A program made the position numbers and the translations under genes. From contig NZ_CP116477.1 in assembly GCF_028335745.1 (NCBI RefSeq), positions 2,046,001 to 2,110,000 of the forward strand: a stretch of 64,000 nt of DNA, in the 5' to 3' direction. Origin of the DNA: Pectobacterium sp. A5351 (GTDB lineage Bacteria > Pseudomonadota > Gammaproteobacteria > Enterobacterales > Enterobacteriaceae). The notes beneath the pieces are model-generated. The model saw only the letters and a list, made by a program, of their open reading frames with translations. It was not told the origin of the DNA and made no database searches. Of the stretch, positions 56,625 through 64,000 are shown in pieces (position 1 is the first letter of the stretch; each line of letters opens with the position of its first letter).

Positions 56625-57206
56625 ATGACCGAATACGCATTGCTCTTTGTTAGCATCCTTCTGGTAAATAATTTCGTCTTAGTGAAGTTTCTTGGGCTGT
56701 GCCCCTTTATGGGCGTGTCCAAAAAGCTGGAGACGGCGATTGGCATGGGCATGGCGACCACGTTCGTGATGACCGTTGGCTCCATGTTCTCCTGGCTAGT
56801 CAACGAGTTTATTCTCGTTCCGCTCGATATTCTCTATTTGCGCACCATGGCCTTTATTCTGGTGCTCGCCGTGGTGGTGCAGTTCTCCGAGATGTTCGTG
56901 CGTAAAGTCAGCCCTGAGCTGTATCGTCTGCTGGGGATTTTCCTGCCGCTGATTACCACCAACTGCGCTGTACTTGGCGTTGTTCTGCTTAATATCAATC
57001 TGTCGCACGGCTTCCTGCAATCGACGATTTATGGTTTCGGCGGCGCGGCGGGCTTCTCGCTGGTGATGGTGCTCTTCGCCGCCATTCGCGAGCGCCTCGC
57101 CGTGTCGGATATTCCTGCGCCGTTCCGGGGTTCGTCTATCGCGCTGATCACCGCCGGCCTCATGTCGCTGGCGTTTATGGGCTTTACCGGACTGGTGAAA
57201 TTCTGA
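56625..57206 (+). CDS. rsxA: Electron transport complex subunit RsxA
   Basis: A 193-residue integral membrane protein (about six helices) of the Rsx/Rnf complex, which moves electrons to reduce the SoxR iron-sulfur cluster. Blocks: [54 protein letters not shown]. The Cys in GLCPF and TTNCAV bind an intramembrane cluster in the Rnf family. Start at ATG 56625 matches MTEYALLF of homologues. Overlaps rsxB by one base. Confidence 0.95.
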   Translation: MTEYALLFVSILLVNNFVLVKFLGLCPFMGVSKKLETAIGMGMATTFVMTVGSMFSWLVNEFILVPLDILYLRTMAFILVLAVVVQFSEMFVRKVSPELYRLLGIFLPLITTNCAVLGVVLLNINLSHGFLQSTIYGFGGAAGFSLVMVLFAAIRERLAVSDIPAPFRGSSIALITAGLMSLAFMGFTGLVKF

Positions 57207-57784
57207 TGACCGCAATCTGGATTGCCATTGCGGCATTAAGCGCACTCGCGCTGGCATTCGGTCTGGTGCTCGGCTACGCCTCCCGTCGGTTTGAAGTCGA
57301 AAACGATCCGATCGTGGAAGAAGTGGAAGCCATGCTGCCACAAAGCCAGTGCGGCCAGTGCGGCTACCCTGGCTGTCGACCTTACGCCGAAGCCGTCGCG
57401 CTGAATGGAGAAAATATTAATAAATGCGGCCCCGGCGGCGAAGCAATGATGTTGAAGCTGGCTGAAAAGCTCAACGTCGATCCACAGCCGCTGGAGGGCG
57501 ATGCCGACGTTCAAGCACCTGCACGCCACGTTGCCTGGATCGACGAAAGCAACTGTATCGGCTGCACCAAGTGCATTCAGGCCTGCCCGGTTGATGCCAT
57601 CATCGGCAGTACCAAAGCGGTACACACCGTCGTGAGCGATTTATGCACTGGCTGCGATCTCTGCGTCTCCCCTTGCCCGACGGACTGTATCGAATTACGT
57701 CCTATCGCTCCGACTCCCGCTAACTGGAAATGGGATCTCGATACGATTCCAGTACGCGTTATTCAAGTAGAACGCCATGCTTAA
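57206..57784 (+). CDS. rsxB: Electron transport complex subunit RsxB
   Basis: A 192-residue iron-sulfur subunit with one N-terminal membrane helix (about 4-24). Cys 49, 52, 57 and 74 (CGQCGYPGC plus KCGPGG) form the first cluster site; two ferredoxin motifs [12 protein letters not shown] (117-128) and [12 protein letters not shown] (147-158) bind two [4Fe-4S] clusters. It passes electrons within Rsx. Its start ATG shares the A with the rsxA TGA; it overlaps rsxC by 8 bp. Confidence 0.95.
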   Translation: MTAIWIAIAALSALALAFGLVLGYASRRFEVENDPIVEEVEAMLPQSQCGQCGYPGCRPYAEAVALNGENINKCGPGGEAMMLKLAEKLNVDPQPLEGDADVQAPARHVAWIDESNCIGCTKCIQACPVDAIIGSTKAVHTVVSDLCTGCDLCVSPCPTDCIELRPIAPTPANWKWDLDTIPVRVIQVERHA

Positions 57785-59864
57785 GCTGTTTTCCGCTTTT
57801 AGAAAAGACAGGATCTGGGATTTCGACGGAGGCATTCATCCGCCTGAAATGAAGACGCAGTCCAGCCGGACGCCGCTGCGTCATATTCCGCTGCCAGAAC
57901 AATTCATTATTCCTCTCAAGCAACATCTTGGGCCAGAAGGCGAGATCTGCGTCAGCGTCGGCGATAAAGTTCTGCGCGGCCAGCCGCTGACGCGAGGAAG
58001 AGGCCGCACGTTGCCCGTTCACGCACCAACGTCAGGCACGGTGAATGCGATCCGCCAACACACCACGGCGCATCCTTCTGGCTTGTCAGAACTCAGCATC
58101 ATCATCGTGCCGGATGGCGACGATCGCTGGTGCGAGCGCCAGACCTTGACGGATTATCGTGCACAGAGCACCGATACCTTACTTGCCCACCTGCATCAGG
58201 CAGGCATCGCGGGACTGGGCGGCGCAGGGTTCCCTACCGCGGCCAAGTTACAAGGCGGAATGCGCGGAATTGAAACTCTGATCATCAACGGCGCAGAGTG
58301 TGAACCCTATATCACCGCCGACGATCGACTCATGCAGGAGTGCGCCGAGGAGATTATTCAGGGCGTCGAGATTCTGTCATTTCTGTTGCAGCCGAAACGT
58401 ATTCTGATTGGGATCGAAGACAACAAACCGGAAGCGATTGCCGCCCTGCGGTTGGCCTTGGGTAAACGCAGCGATATGCAGCTGCGCGTTATCCCAACCA
58501 AGTATCCATCAGGCGGTGCCAAGCAGCTCACCAAAATTCTGACCGGCAAAGAGGTCCCGTTCGGGAAACACTCCGCCGCGATTGGCGTGTTAATGCAGAA
58601 CGTCGGGACGGCCTTCGCCATCAAACGTGCCGTGATCGACGGCGAACCGCTCACTGAGCGCGTGGTGACGCTAACCGGTGAAGCCTTGCGTCAGCCTGGT
58701 AACGTGTGGGCGCGGCTGGGGACGCCAGTACGCCACCTGCTCAAACAGGGTGGCTTCCACGTCAATAAGCAACCGATGGTGGTGATGGGCGGTCCGCTGA
58801 TGGGCTTTACCCTGCCGTCACTGGATGTGCCGATCGTCAAAATCAGCAACTGCCTGCTCGCGCCGTCGCATGCGGAAATGGAACCGGTTGCCGAAGAGCA
58901 ATCCTGCATTCGCTGTAGCCAATGTGCCGACGCTTGTCCGGCAGGGCTCTTGCCACAGCAGCTTTACTGGTTCAGCCGTGGGCAGGAACACGAGAAAGCT
59001 CGCAATCACCATTTGTTTGACTGCATCGAATGCGGTGCCTGTGCTTACGTCTGCCCCAGCAATATTCCGCTGGTACAGTACTACCGTCAGGAAAAGGCCG
59101 AGATTCGGGCAATCGACGAAGACGCACAGCGTGCCGCGCAGGCTAAAGTGCGCTTTGATGCTAAACAGGCGCGTCTGGAACGGGAAAAAGCCGCGCGCGA
59201 ACTGCGCCATAAGCAAGCAGCGGCTGGCGCCTCCGCCAGCGATAAAGATGCCGTTCAGGCAGCTCTGGAACGCGTACGCCGCAAGCAAACCGCAGCAACT
59301 GAGATCGGTTCACCCATCGAGGTCATCCCTGATGCAGAGCCGGATAACAGTGCCGCCATCGCCGCGCGCGCTGCCCGCAAAGCTTTAGCACGTGAAGAAC
59401 AGGCACGTGAAAAACAGACCCAGCAGGAAACGCCAGCAGTCGATGTTCCTGCTACCGAACCTGACGATCCGCGCAAAGCCGCCGTGGCCGCCGCTCTGGC
59501 ACGCGTTAAAGCGCGTAAGGCTGCCCAGCAGTCCGCAACAAACACTGAAGATCCGGTTTTATCAGCCCCCACTGATGTGGTGACAGAACCCCTCGCCGTC
59601 GCGGAAGTACAAGAGCCGGACGATCCACGCAAGGCTGCCGTGGCTGCGGCCATCGCTCGCGTTAAAGCCCGCAAGGCTGCACAGCAGACCACGACAAATG
59701 CTGAAACACCCGCTTCATCCGTTGCTCCTGACGTCGCTGACGAGCCTGTCACAGTCGTTGAAACGCAAGAGCCAGAAGATCCACGCAAGGCAGCCGTGGC
59801 CGCCGCTATCGCTCGCGTTAAAGCCCGTAAAGCCGCGCAGGCATCGTCATATCAAGAGGAATAA
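57777..59864 (+). CDS. rsxC: Electron transport complex subunit RsxC
   Basis: A 695-residue peripheral subunit that should accept electrons from NADH. Gly-rich FMN/NADH region [16 protein letters not shown] (about 140-156), [15 protein letters not shown], and two ferredoxin motifs [12 protein letters not shown] (about 377-388) and [12 protein letters not shown] (about 416-427). The C-terminal 230 residues are an Ala/Lys/Arg-rich tail with repeated [20 protein letters not shown]. This tail is variable in length among species and absent from short RnfC proteins. Confidence 0.94.
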   Translation: MLKLFSAFRKDRIWDFDGGIHPPEMKTQSSRTPLRHIPLPEQFIIPLKQHLGPEGEICVSVGDKVLRGQPLTRGRGRTLPVHAPTSGTVNAIRQHTTAHPSGLSELSIIIVPDGDDRWCERQTLTDYRAQSTDTLLAHLHQAGIAGLGGAGFPTAAKLQGGMRGIETLIINGAECEPYITADDRLMQECAEEIIQGVEILSFLLQPKRILIGIEDNKPEAIAALRLALGKRSDMQLRVIPTKYPSGGAKQLTKILTGKEVPFGKHSAAIGVLMQNVGTAFAIKRAVIDGEPLTERVVTLTGEALRQPGNVWARLGTPVRHLLKQGGFHVNKQPMVVMGGPLMGFTLPSLDVPIVKISNCLLAPSHAEMEPVAEEQSCIRCSQCADACPAGLLPQQLYWFSRGQEHEKARNHHLFDCIECGACAYVCPSNIPLVQYYRQEKAEIRAIDEDAQRAAQAKVRFDAKQARLEREKAARELRHKQAAAGASASDKDAVQAALERVRRKQTAATEIGSPIEVIPDAEPDNSAAIAARAARKALAREEQAREKQTQQETPAVDVPATEPDDPRKAAVAAALARVKARKAAQQSATNTEDPVLSAPTDVVTEPLAVAEVQEPDDPRKAAVAAAIARVKARKAAQQTTTNAETPASSVAPDVADEPVTVVETQEPEDPRKAAVAAAIARVKARKAAQASSYQEE
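59458..59850 (+). repeat. Three 156-bp in-frame repeats in the rsxC 3' end
   Basis: The protein unit begins [20 protein letters not shown] and recurs at 59458, 59614 and 59770, exactly 156 bp apart (52 residues). The third copy is incomplete. The repeated helix is conserved while the linker between copies diverges. Upstream, [15 protein letters not shown] looks like a more degenerate unit. Confidence 0.85.
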
Positions 59865-60920
59865 ATGGCTTTTAGAATTGCGAGTTCCCCGTTTACACAT
59901 AACCAGCAACGCACACAGCGTATCATGCTGTTGGTTATTCTGGCCTGCCTCCCGGGCATACTGGTGCAGGTCTATTTCTTTGGCTACGGCAACCTAATTC
60001 AGGTCGGATTGGCGTCGGCCACTGCGCTCATCGCGGAAGGTGTGACACTGTCACTCAGAAAATTCGCCGTGCGTACGACGCTGGCTGATAATTCCGCACT
60101 ATTGACTGCCGTGCTGCTCGGCATCAGCCTGCCGCCGCTTGCCCCCTGGTGGATGGTAGTCATGGCAACCGTCTTCGCCATTATTATCGCCAAACAGCTG
60201 TATGGCGGGCTGGGACAAAACCCCTTTAATCCCGCGATGATTGGCTATGTGGTACTGCTGATCTCTTTCCCGGTTCAGATGACGAGCTGGCTACCACCTG
60301 TGCCGCTGCAAACCATTTCCGTCGGTTTCCATGATGCGCTCGTCATCATCTTTACCGGACACACGCCTGATGGACACACCATGCAGCAATTGATGCACAA
60401 CGTTGATGGCATCAGCCAAGCCACCCCGCTGGATACGTTTAAAACTAGCCTGCGCGCCGGCCAAACGCCACAAGACATTCTGCAACAGCCGATGTTTGCC
60501 CAATCGCTGTCCGGTATTGGTTGGCAGTGGGTGAATATCGGTTTTCTCATCGGTGGACTGTTTTTGTTGATGCGTGGCACCATTCGCTGGCATATTCCGG
60601 TCAGTTTCCTGCTGTCGCTGATGTTCTGCGCCTCGCTAAGCTGGATCATCGCGCCGGAGAAATTCGCGCCACCGATGCTACACCTGCTGTCTGGGGCCAC
60701 CATGCTCGGCGCATTTTTCATTGCGACCGATCCTGTTACCGCGTCAACCACAAATCGGGGTCGTCTGATTTTCGGCGCGCTGATTGGATTACTGGTCTGG
60801 CTGATTCGTACCTACGGTGGCTACCCAGATGGCGTCGCGTTTGCCGTTCTGCTCGCAAACATCACCGTGCCGCTGATCGACTATTACACCAAGCCGCGCG
60901 CTTACGGCCACCATCGCTGA
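59865..60920 (+). CDS. rsxD: Electron transport complex subunit RsxD
   Basis: A 351-residue membrane subunit with about nine helices. The flavinylation motif LLSGATML (SGAT at 276-279) carries a covalent FMN on its Thr in Rnf/Nqr relatives. Other blocks: [39 protein letters not shown]. The start codon abuts the rsxC stop with no gap. Confidence 0.95.
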   Translation: MAFRIASSPFTHNQQRTQRIMLLVILACLPGILVQVYFFGYGNLIQVGLASATALIAEGVTLSLRKFAVRTTLADNSALLTAVLLGISLPPLAPWWMVVMATVFAIIIAKQLYGGLGQNPFNPAMIGYVVLLISFPVQMTSWLPPVPLQTISVGFHDALVIIFTGHTPDGHTMQQLMHNVDGISQATPLDTFKTSLRAGQTPQDILQQPMFAQSLSGIGWQWVNIGFLIGGLFLLMRGTIRWHIPVSFLLSLMFCASLSWIIAPEKFAPPMLHLLSGATMLGAFFIATDPVTASTTNRGRLIFGALIGLLVWLIRTYGGYPDGVAFAVLLANITVPLIDYYTKPRAYGHHR

Positions 60921-60930
60921 GGAGACGACC

Positions 60931-61560
60931 ATGATAACCACAATGCGTCGCCACGCGACAACACTGGCCCTGTTTGCCGCGTTCACTACCGCCGTCACTG
61001 CCGTGGTGAACATGCTGACGGAACCCACAATCTCGCATCAGGCGATGCTGCAACAAAAAATGCTGTTGGATCAGGTGGTGCCCGCCGAGTTATACAATAG
61101 TGACATTCAGAAGGAGTGTTACGTTGTCACTAACCCAGCATTAGGATCGTCAGCGCCGCATCGCGTGTTTATCGCTCGTCAGAACGGGGAGCCCGTCGCC
61201 GCCGCACTGGAAAGTACCGCGCCGGATGGCTATTCTGGTGCCATTAGGTTGCTGATCGGTGCCGACTTTCATGGCAAGGTACTTGGTGTCCGCGTCACCG
61301 AGCACCATGAAACGCCGGGGCTGGGTGACAAAATCGAAGTACGCATTTCTGACTGGATCACCCGCTTCAGCGGACAAACAGTACAGAGTGAACAGGATGC
61401 TCGCTGGGCAGTGAAGAAAGAAGGCGGAATGTTTGATCAATTCACCGGAGCCACCATTACGCCACGCGCCGTCATTAATAGCGTAAAACGCAGCGCCCTT
61501 TACCTGCAAACGCTGCCGTCACAAATCAACACGCTGTCCGCCTGTGGAGAGACCCAATGA
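60931..61560 (+). CDS. rsxG: Electron transport complex subunit RsxG
   Basis: A 209-residue subunit with an N-terminal membrane helix ([19 protein letters not shown]) and a periplasmic domain. The flavinylation motif [13 protein letters not shown] has its FMN-accepting Thr near 175. [17 protein letters not shown] is the other conserved FMN-domain block. Overlaps rsxE by 4 bp. Confidence 0.95.
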   Translation: MITTMRRHATTLALFAAFTTAVTAVVNMLTEPTISHQAMLQQKMLLDQVVPAELYNSDIQKECYVVTNPALGSSAPHRVFIARQNGEPVAAALESTAPDGYSGAIRLLIGADFHGKVLGVRVTEHHETPGLGDKIEVRISDWITRFSGQTVQSEQDARWAVKKEGGMFDQFTGATITPRAVINSVKRSALYLQTLPSQINTLSACGETQ

Positions 61561-62264
61561 GTCAAACCAAAGCACTTTTCGTTGAAGGGTTATGGAAGAA
61601 CAACTCGGCACTGGTCCAATTGCTGGGTCTTTGCCCCCTGCTGGCTGTGTCATCAACCGCGACTAACGCGCTGGGATTAGGGCTGGCAACCACGCTGGTT
61701 CTCACCTGTACCAACATGGCCGTCTCCGCGCTGCGTCGCTGGGTACCAGCGGAAATCCGAATTCCCATTTACGTTATGATCATTGCCTCAGTGGTCAGCA
61801 CCGTGCAAATGTTGATCAACGCTTACGCCTACGGTTTATATCAGTCTCTGGGCATCTTCATTCCGCTGATCGTGACGAACTGTATCGTCATCGGCCGTGC
61901 TGAAGCCTTCGCTTCCAAGAATGCGGTGTTCCCTTCTGCGATTGACGGCCTGGCAATGGGGCTGGGAGCTACCAGCGCGCTGGTGGTGCTCGGTTCTTTA
62001 CGTGAAATTCTGGGCAACGGCACGCTGTTCGACGGCGCGGATTTGCTGCTGGGCAGTTGGGCCAAAGTTCTCCGCATCGAGGTTGTACACCTTGATTCCC
62101 CGTTCCTGTTGGCCATGTTGCCACCGGGCGCGTTTATTGGTCTGGGGCTGTTGCTGGCCGCGAAATATTTGATCGATGAGAAAATGAAACAACGCCGAGC
62201 CCGTGCCGCTGTTACCGAAGGGAAAACGGCACCGACAACTGGCACCGTAGGGGAATCGCTGTGA
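61557..62264 (+). CDS. rsxE: Electron transport complex subunit RsxE
   Basis: A 235-residue integral membrane subunit, related to RsxA ([40 protein letters not shown]). It has about six helices and a charged C-terminal tail. Completes the Rsx set in the order A-B-C-D-G-E, followed by nth with a 4-bp overlap, as in E. coli. Confidence 0.95.
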   Translation: MSQTKALFVEGLWKNNSALVQLLGLCPLLAVSSTATNALGLGLATTLVLTCTNMAVSALRRWVPAEIRIPIYVMIIASVVSTVQMLINAYAYGLYQSLGIFIPLIVTNCIVIGRAEAFASKNAVFPSAIDGLAMGLGATSALVVLGSLREILGNGTLFDGADLLLGSWAKVLRIEVVHLDSPFLLAMLPPGAFIGLGLLLAAKYLIDEKMKQRRARAAVTEGKTAPTTGTVGESL

Positions 62265-62896
62265 ACAAGGCCAAACGGATTGAGATCTTAACGCGGTTGC
62301 GAGCCAACAATCCTCATCCCACAACGGAGTTAAATTTCAGCACACCGTTTGAGCTACTCATCGCCGTCTTGCTTTCCGCACAGGCAACCGATGTCAGCGT
62401 CAACAAGGCAACGGCAAAACTCTATCCCGTCGCGAATACGCCGGAAGCCCTGCTCGAACTCGGCGTAGATGGCGTGAAAGAGTACATCAAGACCATCGGT
62501 CTGTTTAACAGCAAAGCAGAAAACGTTATCAAGACCTGCCGTTTGCTGTTGGAAAAGCATCAAGGACAGGTTCCTGAAGATCGTGCGGCGCTGGAAGCCT
62601 TACCCGGCGTAGGACGAAAAACGGCAAACGTCGTCCTGAACACCGCGTTTGGCTGGCCGACGATTGCCGTTGATACCCACATTTTCCGCGTCAGCAACCG
62701 TACAGGCTTTGCGCCGGGTAAAAATGTTGAACAGGTAGAGGAAAAGCTGCTGAAAGTCGTTCCGGCAGAATTTAAAGTCGACTGTCATCACTGGTTAATC
62801 CTGCATGGCCGTTACACCTGTATCGCACGCAAACCACGCTGTGGTTCCTGCCTGATTGAAGATTTGTGCGAATTTGGCGAGAAGATCGACGCCTAA
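62261..62896 (+). CDS. nth: Endonuclease III (DNA glycosylase/AP lyase)
   Basis: A 211-residue bifunctional glycosylase/AP lyase that removes oxidised pyrimidines. The helix-hairpin-helix is [14 protein letters not shown] with catalytic Lys120, and Asp138 is in [11 protein letters not shown]. The C-terminal [4Fe-4S] motif is C-X6-C-X2-C-X5-C ([17 protein letters not shown]). Last gene of the rsx operon; its Fe-S cluster and the SoxR-reducing Rsx complex link the unit to oxidative-stress handling. Confidence 0.97.
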   Translation: MNKAKRIEILTRLRANNPHPTTELNFSTPFELLIAVLLSAQATDVSVNKATAKLYPVANTPEALLELGVDGVKEYIKTIGLFNSKAENVIKTCRLLLEKHQGQVPEDRAALEALPGVGRKTANVVLNTAFGWPTIAVDTHIFRVSNRTGFAPGKNVEQVEEKLLKVVPAEFKVDCHHWLILHGRYTCIARKPRCGSCLIEDLCEFGEKIDA

Positions 62897-63563
62897 TCGA
62901 TTAGGGTCTGGTGGAACCCGACTCACCAGACTGCCAACCCAATAATTCCACGCTCTGCCTTATCTCTGGCTTTCTTTCTAACAGAATGCGTTACGCGCTC
63001 CCTATTCCTCACGCTCCAGATCCTCACAACCTTTTCTGATACATCCCCGATCAAAAAAGCTGTATAAAAACACACATAACCACTATTTAAGGCTAATAAG
63101 TTATTTTTAATAGAAAATTTAGTGATTGAATGTCACTTGGTGTGATTATTTCGATATTCATCTTGTTGTGTACATTTGATGGGTTTTTATACTCACTGCA
63201 TATTTAATGATATGCAAAAGATTAAACCGCATATTCATTCATAGTTAATGATATTGCCTTAATTTTAACCAAAAGGCAGATTATATCCCTTTATGAAAAA
63301 ACAAATACGACAAACCGAGATAATAATTTGATGGAAAAGAAAGATATGAAATTAAACTCTGCATAACATTTGATTTATAGTTTTATCCAGACATCAAATC
63401 CACTTGTAACAAAACATGTAAAAGAGCTTGCCTGTCCGTAAAATAACGTCAATATAACGCCGTTTTTCCTCCCCATAACAATGAAAAGAGGTCGCAGTTT
63501 CACTGCCTCACTCTTGTTATTTTCTCGTTAAAAAAAACGAGATATGTAAAATCAGAGGTCTTT
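62897..63563. other. 667-bp intergenic region between nth and dtpA
   Basis: At 62906-62931 GTCTGGTG and CACCAGAC make a terminator-like hairpin for the rsx-nth operon. The middle is very AT-rich and shows no convincing frame. Near dtpA two hairpins follow each other: ATAACA/TGTTAT arms at 63475-63520 with an inner GAGG/CCTC stem, and TCTCGTT/AACGAGA at 63523-63542, just before AGAGG and the GTG start. They could be leader elements controlling dtpA. Confidence 0.5.
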
Positions 63564-64000
63564 GTGTCAACAGCAAACAACAACAGCAAATCCACCGAAA
63601 GTGTCAGCATGAACGCGTTCAAACAACCAAAAGCGTTTTATCTCATCTTTAGCATTGAGCTGTGGGAGCGTTTTGGTTACTACGGCCTACAGGGCATCAT
63701 GGCCGTTTATTTGGTCAAAATGCTGGGCATGTCCGAAACCGACTCTATCACCCTCTTCTCCTCGTTCAGCGCGCTAGTATACGGTTTTGTCGCCATTGGC
63801 GGCTGGCTGGGTGATAAAGTCCTCGGTACCAAACGTGTGATCGTGCTAGGTGCTATCGTGCTGGCGATCGGTTACACCATGATTGCCTATTCAGGCCACA
63901 GCGTGGCGTGGGTTTATATCGGTATGGCAACCATTGCCGTCGGTAACGGATTGTTTAAAGCCAACCCGTCGGCCCTGTTGTCTACCTGCTATGCGAAGGA
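63564..64000 (+). CDS. dtpA: Dipeptide/tripeptide permease DtpA (N-terminal part, runs off window)
   Basis: The frame begins at GTG 63564 ([20 protein letters not shown]) and is open to the window end, giving about 145 of about 500 residues. It reads as E. coli DtpA/Tpp[21 protein letters not shown] (the POT/PTR ExxER-type motif), [20 protein letters not shown] and [17 protein letters not shown]. Proton-coupled uptake of di- and tripeptides in the inner membrane. The start fits homologues; AGAGG is six bases upstream. In E. coli it also follows nth. Confidence 0.94.
   Translation, partial: MSTANNNSKSTESVSMNAFKQPKAFYLIFSIELWERFGYYGLQGIMAVYLVKMLGMSETDSITLFSSFSALVYGFVAIGGWLGDKVLGTKRVIVLGAIVLAIGYTMIAYSGHSVAWVYIGMATIAVGNGLFKANPSALLSTCYAK

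Noticed and set aside
59255..59788. Ala/Ser/Thr-rich frame opposite the rsxC repeats
   Set aside because: Repetitive because it is the complement of the RsxC repeat region.

Overview
The window looks like about 64 kb of chromosome from a soft-rot enterobacterium, most probably a Pectobacterium. Many proteins read as close relatives of the E. coli terminus set (YnfB, YnfD, BioD2, Mlc, YnfL, YnfM, Tus, FumC, ManA, YdgA, Add, YdgJ, Cnu, RsxABCDGE, Nth, DtpA) and they keep the E. coli order. Plant-associated genes are added to these: an expansin, a TogB-like oligogalacturonide-binding protein and a large L-arabinose locus. The species cannot be fixed from the sequence alone.

The window spans the replication terminus. 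A 28-bp site almost identical to E. coli dif lies at 21583-21610. A perfect Ter core lies at 36801-36817, directly in front of tus. The five FtsK-orienting (KOPS) octamers I found all point toward dif. A decayed filamentous prophage (about 18.6-21.6 kb) sits at dif: a TspB-like adsorption protein, a small membrane protein, the first residues of a Zot-like ATPase and an N-truncated secretin. A degenerate dif-like copy marks its left edge.

Layout. 0-2 kb: end of a Gfo/Idh/MocA oxidoreductase and a TogB-like binding protein. 2-6.5 kb (minus): a five-gene operon NTF2-like / SDR / FAD oxidoreductase / DUF1365 / cyclopropane-fatty-acid-synthase-like, probably lipid modifying. 6.7-13.5 kb (minus): srfABC, an actin-fold ATPase and a large P-loop GTPase-like protein with a membrane partner, function unknown. 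13.8-14.5 kb: expansin. 14.9-18.0 kb: OsmC, cytochrome b562, a TetR regulator and a YbjJ-type MFS transporter with a 16-bp palindromic operator candidate. 18.0-21.6 kb: gene fragments, prophage remnant, dif. 21.9-23.5 kb: VF530-family protein and YddW. 24.5-27.4 kb: dat-ddc for 1,3-diaminopropane synthesis. 27.5-36.7 kb: PptA, YdfG, YnfB, a lipoprotein, YnfD, an MDR transporter, BioD2, Mlc and the YnfL/YnfM divergent pair. 36.8-47.6 kb: Ter-tus, FumC, ManA, YdgA, a BASS-type transporter, adenosine deaminase, a secreted NTF2-like protein behind a Fur-box-like palindrome, YfeH and YdgJ. 47.7-55.9 kb: araC-araHGF on the minus strand, divergent from araBA, with no araD. 56.2-62.9 kb: Cnu and the rsxABCDGE-nth operon. 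The window ends inside dtpA.

Most genes are ordinary housekeeping or accessory metabolism. The least explained parts are srfABC, the five-gene lipid cluster, the expansin, and the phage/dif junction.
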